Source of the DNA: Amphimedon queenslandica
Taxonomy: Eukaryota; Porifera; Demospongiae; Haplosclerida; Niphatidae
NCBI RefSeq assembly: GCF_000090795.2
Contig: NW_003546303.1
Coordinates: 260,762 to 324,761, forward strand
Direction of reading: 5' to 3'
DNA length: 64,000 nucleotides
Shown: in pieces, positions 22,870-33,216 of the stretch
How positions within the stretch are numbered: the stretch's first letter is position 1
How the letters are laid out: each line of letters opens with the position of its first letter
Made by a program: the position numbers and the translations under genes
The notes under the pieces: model-generated
Database searches by the model: none
What the model saw: the letters and a program-made list of their open reading frames with translations, nothing else
Told to the model about the DNA's origin: nothing

Positions 22870-24811
22870 CCATGTCTGCACTGACTCAGAAATGTGATCC
22901 ACATCATTCGAAGAGATTTCATCCTTTTCCAGTTCAGGACTTTTCTCAGATGCATGATTGCTGTGTAAAGGATTGCTGAATTTTCACCATAAATTCAAAA
23001 CCATCTATATCACTTGTCAGCTTGGGAGTAAAGCTACAATAAATGAAACAAATACACAAATCAAAAGAAAACTATAAAAAAAGTAAAACTTACATATCGA
23101 AGTATGTTTTCTATGGTCAAGTATGCTCTCACTGTCTCTGTTAAAAAATATGTGAAATAATTTGCTGAAGCATTATCGCACTTGATGATCATCATGCTTC
23201 GCAAAGTTACAACAAGTCCTTCAATTCTAATGGGCTACAAACAAAAAGATTAGGTTTTAAAATGTTTTTACCACTTTCAATATTTAGCAGCAACCCTACA
23301 TCATTAGCTGATTTCATGAAGCAACTTTTCAAAACAAAACTTAAAATGACAACTTGACATACATAAATATACTGTATTTCCTCTAGTAAGGTCCCAGGCG
23401 TTTATTAGTTAACAGAGGCGTCAATCACAAAAAGAAACAGTGCAAAAACCCCAGCTCAAACACTCAACTCTATGTTCTGAAGACTGTTATTGAACAATTA
23501 GGATATTTGAGCGACTATAAACAGAAAAGTACATTATAATGGCTTAAATAAGCATATCTATAGTGGTACTATAGTAGGGATAGGCATTTATTTGTTTAGG
23601 GCCCTTATTCGAGAAAATACGGTACATGTATGTGACACATTCATAACAAGAACATGGAGCTGTCAAATCATTTAAAAACATACCACATTGTCTGGTATAT
23701 TCCTATATTATAGATCTTTCCAAGCAATGCTCTTCAAGTCATTAACTAAATCATTCTCTTCTCCACAACTACAAAATGCAAAATACATGTTAACAATGAA
23801 CATCACATCACAGGTGAGTTAAAGGCTTTTATACCCAAAATAAACTAACTTGAGGCATTTCAGTTAGGAGGTTTCTAAAAATGTCTTCAGATATAGAGAG
23901 AGTTCCAAAAATGTATCCTTTATTGTTGAAAAACTTTGACATACAAGAAGCTACTTAAAGGCAGAAAACCAATTGAAGCCTCTGTCACCAAGTAGACCTA
24001 CATTATCAAACAAAATTCAAATTAAAAATAGAACATACCAAAGTTTTTATTTTGAAGTTTTGTTTCATAGTTTCAACATTTTAAAGGCTTTATACTTGAT
24101 ACAAGTAAAGAAAGGTATTAGTGTCAAATTTCGAAAGATTGGTTTCACCACCACCTGACATACTAAGTTAAAAATCCCTATTAAAAGAAAAAAATGGATT
24201 ACATAATCATCATAGTAGACAATTTTTGATAGTTTTGGAAATGAGATGACTCATCAAGTAGCACAATTATAGCTATAGTCATACAGCCTACTTCCTTGAA
24301 AGATAAGACACCATCTCAGCTCAGTGTCGCAATAAATTAGTGTTGCCAGAACTCAATATAATTAAAGAAGAGCTAGAGCAACCCTGTTTTAACGTCACAA
24401 AGATCAAGTAAGAGAGGTGGATTGATTAGGATAACTAACAAAAAGAAACACAAATTAAAGGCAGCAAGCAAATGATACCATAACAGACCGATTCCTTTTT
24501 TAGGGAAGGGGCACGGTTTCAATAAATTGAAATTGAAGTGGAGGCTCTAGTCTCGTCTCTGGTCTCTTTTTAACTGGTGAAAAAGCCACATAGCAGTGCT
24601 GAGGTATCGATGAGTGAATATCTGTTATCTCCAGACTCTTTGGAATCTTTAAAACTTGGAATGGAGGTTGTCTATTTGGAATTGGCATCCTTCGATCATA
24701 TCTATGCCTCGATTTACTGGCAGGTTTTGATGTCAATGAAACACAAGCCTTAAAATTGATTTGGAAGTCCCTGGCATAGCTAGAATCAAGGATGAACAGT
24801 AAACATGGCAC
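22870..24811 (-). pseudogene. Unassigned multi-exon gene, left-arm copy
   Basis: Four exon-like stretches on the minus strand recur as mirror images in the right arm. (1) 24811-24500: an open 103-codon frame with RHRYDRRMPIPNRQPPF. (2) about 23770-23690: CGEENDLVNDLKSIAWKDL. (3) 23234-23093: GLVVTLRSMMIIKCDNASAN, with a TTTGTAG acceptor and GTAAGT donor. (4) about 23030-22870: EKSPELEKDEISSNDVDHIS, ending at a GTACGT donor. They lie just upstream of the hAT-like exons on the same strand and may belong to the same gene. I recognise no domain. Stops occur in exon 2, and exons 3 and 4 are clean over their core. Confidence 0.45.
23372..23622. mobile_element. TACCGTATTT-type MITE, left arm
   Basis: TA-flanked, with inverted ends CTGTATTTCCTCTAGTAAGG and (other strand) CCGTATTTTCTCGAATAAGG. 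A copy at the matching site in the right arm (48648-49660) is split by a younger insertion, and a third family member is at 51028-51283. Confidence 0.75.
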
Positions 24812-24953
24812 ATTTGTAGCAGCACATTCCAGTCATAGGTTAAAATTTTTGCGGATGGGCAACATTCATATTCAATTGCCATAAGTCAACCGAGTGGAGT
24901 ACATCTCATCCCAATGCCCATCAACTCTCTTAACTGTATATAGTATAATTAAT

Positions 24954-25180
24954 GTGACCATAATTGACAAGAGGTACCTTATGGCGGATTTTGAAATTCA
25001 TCTAAATATCAACCTGTGAGTGCTCTGTTGGACAACTATTGTTTCTAAAAGCTACATAGTAACTTTTTGCATCCTCTGGAGTAATTTTATGATAAATTAA
25101 GCTCAGGAAATTCGATTTTTAAGGCTATAAAGACCGATTTTCCTATCCGCTATATGATACCTTTTGTCAATTAGGGTCAC
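24954..25180. mobile_element. 237-bp MITE, family M237, copy 2
   Basis: Same ends as the copy at 13078 (GTGACCATAATTGACAAGAG at the left). The flanks no longer match perfectly (TAAT and AATA). The corresponding site in the right arm, near 47195, is empty, so it inserted after the inverted duplication or was lost from the other arm. Confidence 0.8.
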
Positions 25181-26242
25181 AATAAATTTATTATTATTTA
25201 TTAACTTGCCTGTTATTAAGCTCAATGCTTTTTTACAACTACTTATTTTTATTTCATTCTCTCTTGTTCATTGAATTGTATTTCAAAAAACTTAGTGAAA
25301 TTATTATGGTGAAATGTGTGGGTAGTTTCTCCGCTCAGTACTTAAAGCCAGACACTTAAAGTAGCTTTCTTTCTGTTGACCTTTTTCTCTTTTTTCTCTT
25401 TCTACTATATAATTAATAATAACTATATAATTAATAATAATTATTTTTTCCGGTATATTTTTTCAAGAAATAATGATCCAGAATCTGTCATGTGTCCCTG
25501 TAGTGCTCAACACTAAACCAAATCTCCTTTCTAAAATTTATGGTTTTTTTCTCCCTTTCATTCATTACTGTATCATGGGTGCTCTCACTAGACTAATTAT
25601 AACTTTAAAAATATTTTCAATCATTTGTAATAATATTTATAATTATCGTAATTGTTCTCCTTGTTACAATTAAGACAAAAATATCAACAGCAAAAAAGAT
25701 AATTTTACTTAATAACTGATAAAACCACAAAGATTCTTCACTTAGAAAAAACAGTTAAAAATATATACTTGTCATAGTAATTGAGGAATTGGATTGCTTA
25801 ATTTGAAGTTCATACATAACTACAAGTAACTTTCCAAGCCTAACCAGGAGATTAAAAAGTAATGATTATAAAGTGATCATCTATCAGTTTAGTTGTAGCT
25901 AATGTGAGACAAATCCCTATAATGAAATGCATGAGTACAGAGGGTGCATACTACATGTTGGTGCACCCACTAAGCCATGCATCTGCCAAATGATTTATAC
26001 AGCAAGTAAATCAAAATTTCTATTACATAACAAAAAGTAGGGTTGTCAGAAATGAAAGAAACAAGGCGATTGAGTTTAATCATAATTATTACTTAAATTA
26101 ATAATAATAAACGTTGATTAAAAATATCTGAAAATTTGAACCCTACTTTGCAGACAATGATAATTGTTGCAGAGTTAAATAGAATCTACATGGATATAAT
26201 TTAATGTAAATTTTAGAAATTAATAGCTCACCTTCTAAGTTA

Positions 26243-26600
26243 AAGTACAAAGCAGAAGTACACTAGGTAATTAAATTGTTGTTGCTGTTGTTATTATTAT
26301 TATTATTAGTTACCGGTACATAAGGAAAGAGACAGAATGATATAGTACAAAAGAGAAGTGCACTAGGTAGTTAAATTATAGTTGTTCTTATTCTTATTAT
26401 TATTATCATTATTAGTTACTCGTACTGAACAGAAAGTTGTAGTGCAAAAGAAAAGTGCACCAGGTAATTACTATTAAGAATAATAAAAATTATTAAAAGT
26501 TATTATTGTTAATGTTTTTAGTTACTTGTACTGAAGTAGAAAGAAGAAAAATGCCCAAGAGAAAAGTGCATCAGGTAGATAATAATCAATTGCAATATTA
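26243..26600. repeat. Minisatellite at inner breakpoint
   Basis: Four degenerate units of about 97-110 bp start near 26243, 26342, 26439 and 26549. Each begins with a motif like AGTACAAAAGAGAAGTGCAC followed by TAGGTAATT and a TTATTATT run. The first unit starts within a few bases of where homology to the right arm ends. Confidence 0.7.
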
Positions 26601-27840
26601 ATTATTATTGTTTATGCACAAGTAGTGAGGCAGGCAGTTTCAGCTACAGGTATAGTCAGTTTCATTTGAGTTGCCACAGGAAGTAAATCAATGGTTGCAT
26701 CACAAACCGTCATTCCTAGCCACACCCAAAATGGTGGCAAAGTGCAAGCAAACCCTTTCATTGAGTATTGAGTGTTTCTTCACCTCTAGGACCTTTTATT
26801 GTCTATTTTATCCTGGCTTTGAATACTACTACCTTTCACTATAACTGGCTAGACTTTTCTCTGTCACAAAGCTGACAAAGACCTGCAATACAGAAGATAA
26901 CAACCTAGGTTGAGGGTCATGAAGAAAAACGGCGATCAAGAAGGCTGTGGACTGACATAGCAGATGTTTCCCAGTAGTATAGACTGCTAGTTGAGTGCCT
27001 GCTTCTTTAGAGGACCTTATTTGTCTACTTTTATTTTATAACATAAAAAACATTTAATTTCCTTAAATAATAATGAGATGCAAATGATATTCACGAGTGT
27101 GATGTTAGGTAAACGTAATGATTCATCATGGCGGCTCTATTTCAACTAGAGTGGAAGAACCCATTTAGAACCTTCCAAAGTAACTAGAAACTCAAAAGTT
27201 GGTACAGATTTTCGGATGAACCCATTATGCAACTATGTCAAGTTTCAGGTTGCTAGCATTAATAATAAAAAGTTATAAGGGGTGGTGCTTGTGCAACTCA
27301 ACTGAAACTGACCATAGCTTTACAGTAGTCATTATGTTTACTTAGCATCTAGATTTTACCATTGATACAGATTGCCTAGTGAAGAAGTGTGTACATTCTA
27401 GAGCATAGAAATGGATGGAATGTGAAGTGTGCTCTATAGATGGTTGCATCAAATATGTGTTGGTTTTACATAGGGAAAGGAATTTTGCTGGTAAATATTG
27501 CTAGAATGTTGCTAATAGAATGTTTTTTTTGGAACAAATATTATTACTTTCATTTAAATTTGTACATTTTCATTTGCTATTGATTTGAATAATGGGCATG
27601 GTCCAATTATAGTGACAGTTCTTCCTAATATTTTCCGTTTATAAAAAATGCAAAGTAGCAATCCTTCTTAATGTTGTGTGCAACAACTAGCTATACACAT
27701 ATATAATGGCACAAATATTATGACCAAATTATAACACAGCACAGCAAATAAACAATCTTAAGAGATGAGTATATCTTTATTAAGTTCAACAAGTTATGTA
27801 TTTTAAAAAATTGTCATTACTTCATATCATTGAGTTACCA
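26601..27840. other. No assignable feature
   Basis: AT-rich sequence without recognisable domains or inverted ends. An ATG in a good context at 27128 (MAALFQLEWKNPFRTF) closes after 19 codons, and I see no matching second exon, so it is left uncalled. Confidence 0.5.
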
Positions 27841-27849
27841 CTTAACGAA

Positions 27850-28950
27850 ACCACAACTTCTTAATGCATATGCGAGTACTTCACCAAATTGAAACTCCCA
27901 TAGCTGCCACTTAAAGTCCAATGTGAGAACTATTGAATATGCTTTATCTGTTTCATAGATACATCCAATCCCTAATATGACAATTTTTTAAATTCCAAGT
28001 CATTCTCCAAAGCCATTATGGCCAAAATACCAGCCACAGCTAACATGTTAGCTTGTAGCTGGTATTTAGTGTTGCTAGCTAAGCCATATTTCGTGATATT
28101 AACCATCTTGCTCTCTCCAGCAATTCCCTGGAGTACTGTCAGCATCCTATCTTCACTTGCATCTTCATTTGTGTCTTCCATCACTTCATCTGTTTCTTCA
28201 TCCAGTGACTCACCTGTGACTCATTCATTCGATCAACTACAATCCTCAAACTTTCCTCCTTAAACAAAAAAAGTCAGGTTTAGAGTTTGCATGAAAAGTG
28301 ACAGTCGTCAATAGGATATTTATCTCCTTTAATAACAAGGCTGTCTGATGGGACACTTTGGTCAGCAATCCATGCTAGCAGGAAGTCATTATTTGTAACT
28401 TCGTGGAGTGGCATCAAAGGGCCAAATATATTCTTGAAAGCCATTTCTACAACAACTGACTCAGGATTCTCAAGGGAAACGATTTCAACTGTCTCATGAC
28501 AATGCTCTGCAACCATACTTATGAGATAGCGATTGAGTGCTTTATATATACGTTCTTGAGCAATGGCAGACAAAACCTTTTCCTTGGCAAGAATAAAATC
28601 ATTACTTCTGTAAACATGCTTTGGGACAATAAACCTTTTATCAGGATCAAATTGGCTAACATCAATTTTCTTTTTAGAAGTTTTCAATGACTGTTTGAAA
28701 TGCCTCTTTTGAGCATCTTTTGCTGCCAAAGGTTTATCAAATAGATGAATGTATGCCCCATTTCACACTAGCGAATAGTATCCATTTTCAATTGGGACTA
28801 AGTCCTTTGGCAAAATATCTAAACAGAGGTTATCCTGCATTGACGTTCCTTGTTTTATATGTCTTGGAATATTGGCAAGTTCAATGGTTGAGAGGGGCAG
28901 TTCGAAAATAGCAGGACTTATGGAGACTAAACAAAATTTCCTATAGAAAT
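27850..28950 (-). CDS. Best-preserved array-family gene copy (unknown function)
   Basis: Reading on the minus strand from about 28945, one frame runs about 220 codons to 28280 with a single TGA (28763-28765). It contains AIFELPLSTIELANIPRHIK, DILPKDLVPIENGYYS, KDAQKRHFKQSLKTSKKKID, FDPDKRFIVPKHVYRSND, NPESVVVEMAFKNIFGPLMP and SLVIKGDKYPIDDCHFSCKL. After a probable intron (about 28280-28247), an acidic stretch (DRMNESQ; then MEDTNEDASEDRM) leads into KMVNITKYGLASNTKYQLQA. This matches the copies at 4.6-5.6 and 9.8-10.6 kb. No membrane segment is evident in this part. Repeated conservation of the blocks implies past selection on protein. It could be a live gene with one sequencing error, or a young pseudogene. 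Function unknown. Confidence 0.5.
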
Positions 28951-29259
28951 ATAAATTAAATCAATGTTGTCAATCAAATTATGCTATATCAAAAGTATTA
29001 TTCGGTACGTTACAATTATTAGGCCATAACTAGACAAATAGTAAGTTCAAACTATCTATTTGTCATCTTGAGTGGCCAGATCAAAGTTACCTAGGTACTG
29101 TATATGTAATACAGTAGCATGTAGCTAACCACACGTAACTGTAAAAGCCTGTTTTTTTTTATTCAGGCACCAGCTGTTAATTTTTAAAATAAAGCTTAAA
29201 ATGATCAATACCAGAATAATGTATAACCTCGAGTGATAGTATGGAAGCTAGTAATAAGC

Positions 29260-29830
29260 AATTCAACAGAGCACTTGGGCTTTATAATATCCTAGGGTAG
29301 TCTAACAAGCTACACCATATCCCACCCTTCCTGGACGGCGAGGTCCACCTCAATGACTGTAGGCTGGGGAATGGTTTAACTAGTGACACTGATCCTCAAG
29401 TGGCTTGTCATCGTCAGTCTGAGACTGATTACGATGGCACTGCCACCTGCCATTGCATGTAGTTGACCATTGCCCATTGAGTGTTCAGTCTATTAATCCA
29501 AATATGTCACAATTAGGTGGGTTTGGATCATTTTATTCACTGGTAACTACATTGTTGTTCCGTTATAAACTACAGCAATGCTTCTTTCCAGTTCTATTAA
29601 CGAGCAGGACTGCTGCTTGTCGAGGTAGCCATCTTCTCTTCTTGCCATGTGCCAGGCTGCTAGCTACTGCCCATGCGTATAACGTGATCTACCAACTCAA
29701 AATGATATTACCTCAAGGACGCCTACTCGGGCTGTATCTGATTTACAGGCAACTCCCACTCGGGCGCTATGCACCCTTGTGGTTGGTGCCTGTAAATCAG
29801 ATACAGCACTCCTACGTGTGATATACAGGT
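29260..29830. other. GC-richer island with strong inverted repeats
   Basis: A 21-bp perfect inverted repeat lies at 29731-29751 and 29787-29807 (left arm GCTGTATCTGATTTACAGGC plus A), with a 35-nt loop. A second imperfect hairpin lies around 29418-29446 (CATCGTCAGTCT facing AGACTGATTACGATG). The island is richer in GC than either flank. The 122-codon forward frame at 29453-29821 runs through the hairpin and its composition is not protein-like, so I do not call it a gene. It may be a small structured RNA or a short mobile element. Confidence 0.5.
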
Positions 29831-30652
29831 ATCTATTACATAAACATGTGACAATCAGATAATGTCATAATTTGCAGTACTTCAATTGTAAAGACTACAT
29901 TCTGTTTATTTCCAAGAATCTTACTTGTAATAGGCCTAACATATATGATCCTTAGTAAAATTAAAAGTTGAAAAACAACAACAATTTGAAGGTACAACGC
30001 ATTGTACTACATGGAAAAAATTTTCTTATTACAACAACTGGTTACTTGACTTTGTACCCGATTTACCGTAATTTTTCTAAAAATTCGCCACAGTCACTTT
30101 TGATAAATATATTTTGAAAACTAATAATTAGAGTAAACTAAGCCTTTAGGGCTAACTAGCAATTCATTATGACGAAATAGGAGGAACTAAGATGTATGTT
30201 TGGACAAAATATAAGTCTGTCAATGCTTCTTTGTTGCTTCACTAATACAATCTGAATCTTGAACTTAGGCCTACTAATGGCAATTATCTGTCCGGCGGAG
30301 TGCTGCTCAAGGTGGTATTCTTCATACTCTTAATTAGAACAAGCTTAGCTAAGTGACTTTTAAAAGAAACTGAAGCATTCTATAAAAGAAAAAAGAAGTA
30401 GTTAGATTTTATATGTTCTAATAAAAAATATAACTATACGTTGTGGCTCATAACATAGCCTTTCAGCAAATGTAACAGAGTTAGGGTCAACTGTAAATTA
30501 GTTGCATTTAAAAACAATCTTTGGTATTTCTAAAAGCAACTGCATTTTTCAGAACAAAAATCGGATGTTTGCAATTGTATTTAATTACTTGAAAATAGTA
30601 AAATGGTGTCAAAATATATCCATGTAAGGCAGTATACATAAACATTTTATAT
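29831..30652. other. No assignable feature
   Basis: AT-rich sequence with no domain, splice-site pair or inverted terminal repeat I can support. Confidence 0.5.
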
Positions 30653-30889
30653 GTGGCCATAATTGACAAAAGGTACCTCATGGCGGGTAGTGAAATTTGT
30701 CTTTTTAGCCTTAGAAATCCAACTTCCTGAGCCCCATTTATCATAAAATTACTCCACAGGATGCAAAAAGTTACAATGAAACTTTTAGAAACAATGATTG
30801 TCTAACAAAGCAATCACTGGTTGATATTTTCCATTACAACGATCAATTTTAAAATTTGCCATAAGGGCCCTTTTGTCAATTATGGTCAC
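30653..30889. mobile_element. 237-bp MITE, family M237, copy 3
   Basis: Starts GTGGCCATAATTGACAAAAG and ends in the complement of GTGACCATAATTGACAAAAG. A perfect ATAT 4-bp duplication flanks it (30649-30652 and 30890-30893). Same length as the copy at 13078. Confidence 0.85.
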
Positions 30890-31509
30890 ATATACTACAT
30901 TGGCATGATCATTAACATAAAGTGCCTGTTAATGAGTAAACTATTAACAAGTGTATACTGGTATTCTGTGCATCATGTGATTAAGCATAATAGTCTACAT
31001 ACACATGTACATTGTCTACTGCTTTAAAGGGACAAGTTCACAGTAATTGAGGCAGTTGTCACTGTAGAGGAAGTAAACATAAAATTGGGCATGCATAGAT
31101 CCTAGATTCAAGCTCTAGTGGCTGAGTATAACTCAGTTAAAGCCTTGCTAATGGCAAAAGTCAGAAGTGCTGCTTTTATCAATGCAACGGACTGTCAGAT
31201 AAAGCATTAAGAAGTTAAATAACTTCTTTGACAACTCACACAGAAGTGCTAGTGACAATGAGAATCCAAGATCAAGAGCCACTGAAATATTGGAAAAAAT
31301 TTCAAGATAATAATATATGTTAGCTAAACTAGCACAGTCTTACTTACATGTATGTAATCCACTCAACCTATTGAACGCCTATTCAGCATTACAGGTCCCA
31401 GAAAGATGTAGGCAGTCTGATAAGCACTTTAAAGAACTACATGTATGTATAATGTTCATTAGTAATATTAGTAACACAGAAGTATTACAAAGTAGGATTC
31501 ACTCTTAAA

Positions 31510-31705
31510 CAATATGTCTGCCATGACTTTTGCAGCTGTGCTATAGTGGGAAAACAAGCTCAGACTTCTTAGAGGACCTTATCTTGACCAGAGGACTCCA
31601 TTGGTACCAATAGTGTGGCTCTAAACCTTGTCTATGAGGAAAGTCAAAATTCGACCAACTGGTAGTCGTCTTAGTCAAAATCATCTCCTGTCAATCAAGT
31701 TAATG
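31510..31705 (+). other. Coding-like dispersed repeat, copy 1
   Basis: The plus strand reads LLRGPYLDQRTPLVPIVW, then KVKIRPTGS and HLLSIKL with interruptions. The copy at 55680-55905 reads LLRGPYLDQKTPLVPLVW, KVKNQQTGS and HLHLLSIQL on the minus strand. Peptide identity across two diverged, oppositely oriented copies suggests a once-coding segment, either an exon of a dispersed gene family or part of a transposon. No known domain. Confidence 0.45.
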
Positions 31706-31844
31706 GAGGGTATAATGGTCTTTGGTCAATGCTACAAAGCTAAATTTTACAACATTCTACTCTAACAATCCACAACTTTTGAAATAACTCTAACATTAAT
31801 ACTTCAAGAAAAAAAGAATGGAAACAAGTAAATAAAAAAAATAA

Positions 31845-32495
31845 AAATGGAAAGCAGTAAGATTGAATTGAAAAAAGTAATGAAGCAAAAGGGTACTTGC
31901 TAACTGGTGTGATACGATATTGCAGAAAATTTTCATTGGGTGTTCTTTCGTTTCTTTCGTTGGCCAAAAATTTCAAGAAAATTTTAAGAAAATAAAAATT
32001 TAATCCAACAGATTCTCTTTCACTGCAGCCACGGAATAGCAATATGTGGCATTATCAGGATTAACACAAAAAGGCAGTTCTGAGTTCTTCTTGAACTAAT
32101 GGCCTCTAAATCTCTTTATAAATGTGGTAACCATGGAAAACATCTGACGTTCTTCCATAATAAATGTACAAGTGGCAGTAATTAATTTGGCGAGGTAAAG
32201 ACAAATATTATGTTAGGCAAAATGATAATAGAATCAAAGAAAAAATAATCTCGTAAAGCCTGTTTCGAAAGACAACAAAAGTTTCTGGCAACAAAAATTT
32301 CCTGCTACACTGTATACGGTAAGATATCCAACACTACTACATTGAACCTGCAAAAGATACTGAGTCTACTGTGTAGCAATGAGTCTTGAAGACTTTATTT
32401 TTCATGTAGTAACATAGGATATCTTATCACACCAGTTAGCAAGACACTCTTGTTTCTTCACTTTTATCCAAATCTATCTCACTACTTTTCCATTT
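31845..32495. mobile_element. Non-autonomous element with about 75-bp inverted ends
   Basis: The sequence 31848-31922 is inverted at about 32415-32492. Both share CTTGCTAACTGGTGTGATA (near 31897 on the plus strand; on the minus strand near 32440), and similarity extends outward about 50 bases. The exact ends and target duplication could not be fixed. The interior shows no transposase; the 100-codon minus frame at 31740-32042 crosses the left end and is discounted. Confidence 0.55.
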
Positions 32496-32994
32496 CTAAT
32501 GTTTTTTGTGAAATTGTATTTGTAGTCCCAATACATTGTAATAGCAATCACAATGAAATACAAAATATGTGACATTTACCTTATTCAGTGCTGAAAGGAT
32601 TTGTATGAGTGACAACTACAGAAGAGAGAGATAACATATGACTGATTAGTAAAATAAGATTCATACATGTAGAAAATAAACGTCATGCAATATGGCAAAA
32701 TGCAAAACTAAGCTATCTGTGTGAAACAGAAATGATTCAGTTGGTGGCATTGGTTACCATTGAGGTAAGCAAGCATAAACATTTAAAAATCAATTGATAT
32801 AGTTTCTTTTGTTAACAAAATTATACCCTTTGCAAGCAATTAGCTTGGATGAGGACTATGTACATGTACATGTAGTTAAGTGTGGTGTCTGTCATTCTTT
32901 TTTGTCTACTGTTGCAGCACCTCATGTAAACTGACACGGTGTGTGATTTTTGAACAGGAAAGTAAAATTTAAGAAAAATTTCTAACAAATTAAC

Positions 32995-33216
32995 TCAATA
33001 AAAAATTTCAAACAATTTTTTGTGTTTTAATGCATCACTATCTTTGTGATGGGAAAGCGGCCAATTAATCTGATAATTGTCCTCTGAGAAGATAGATAAA
33101 AAATGTAAAGTGACAAAAATGAGATACATAAGGTGTTTGGACTCACTGAAGCTGCTATTGCAATAATTCTCTATTAAAAGCAATAAATCATGGGCTTCAT
33201 CTCTATCATGCAGCAT
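32995..33216 (-). CDS. Candidate two-exon gene fragment
   Basis: Minus strand. An exon starting MLHDRDEAHDLLLLIENYC (33216-33147) is followed by a GTGAGT donor. A 63-nt intron (33146-33084) ends in a pyrimidine-rich tract and CAG. The second exon reads DNYQINWPLSHHKDSDALKH and ends at a TGA at 32995. The intron size matches the other short introns in this window. The predicted protein is only about 52 residues; exons further upstream may exist but I did not find them. No domain is recognised. Confidence 0.3.
   Translation of the reverse strand: MLHDRDEAHDLLLLIENYCNSSFSESKHLMYLIFVTLHFLSIFSEDNYQINWPLSHHKDSDALKHKKLFEIFY

Larger units (their letters stand above)
19259..26242. repeat. Large inverted duplication, left arm
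   Basis: About 7.0 kb whose reverse complement aligns with 46164-54087 almost end to end. Anchors: RING remnant (19670 vs 53700), 192-bp MITE (21187 vs 51983), hAT-like exons (21545 vs 51818), TTAA MITE (22191 vs 50911), exon with GTAAGT donor (23093 vs 49937), RHRYDRRMPIPNRQPPF segment (about 24690 vs 47430). Homology stops at about 19259/54087 and 26242/46164. Identity judged by eye is roughly 85-90%, so the event is not recent. Confidence 0.9.

Noticed and set aside
25473-25673. Hydrophobic frame repeated at 46652-46882 on the other strand
   Set aside because: The frames correspond through the inverted duplication; the hydrophobic content follows from AT-rich sequence and I see no splice or start support.
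26280-26420. CRISPR-like array
   Set aside because: The repeats are about 100 bp, degenerate and AT-rich without spacers; it is a eukaryotic minisatellite.
29453-29821. 122-codon open frame
   Set aside because: It runs through a perfect inverted repeat, lacks any domain, and its composition looks like translated structured DNA.
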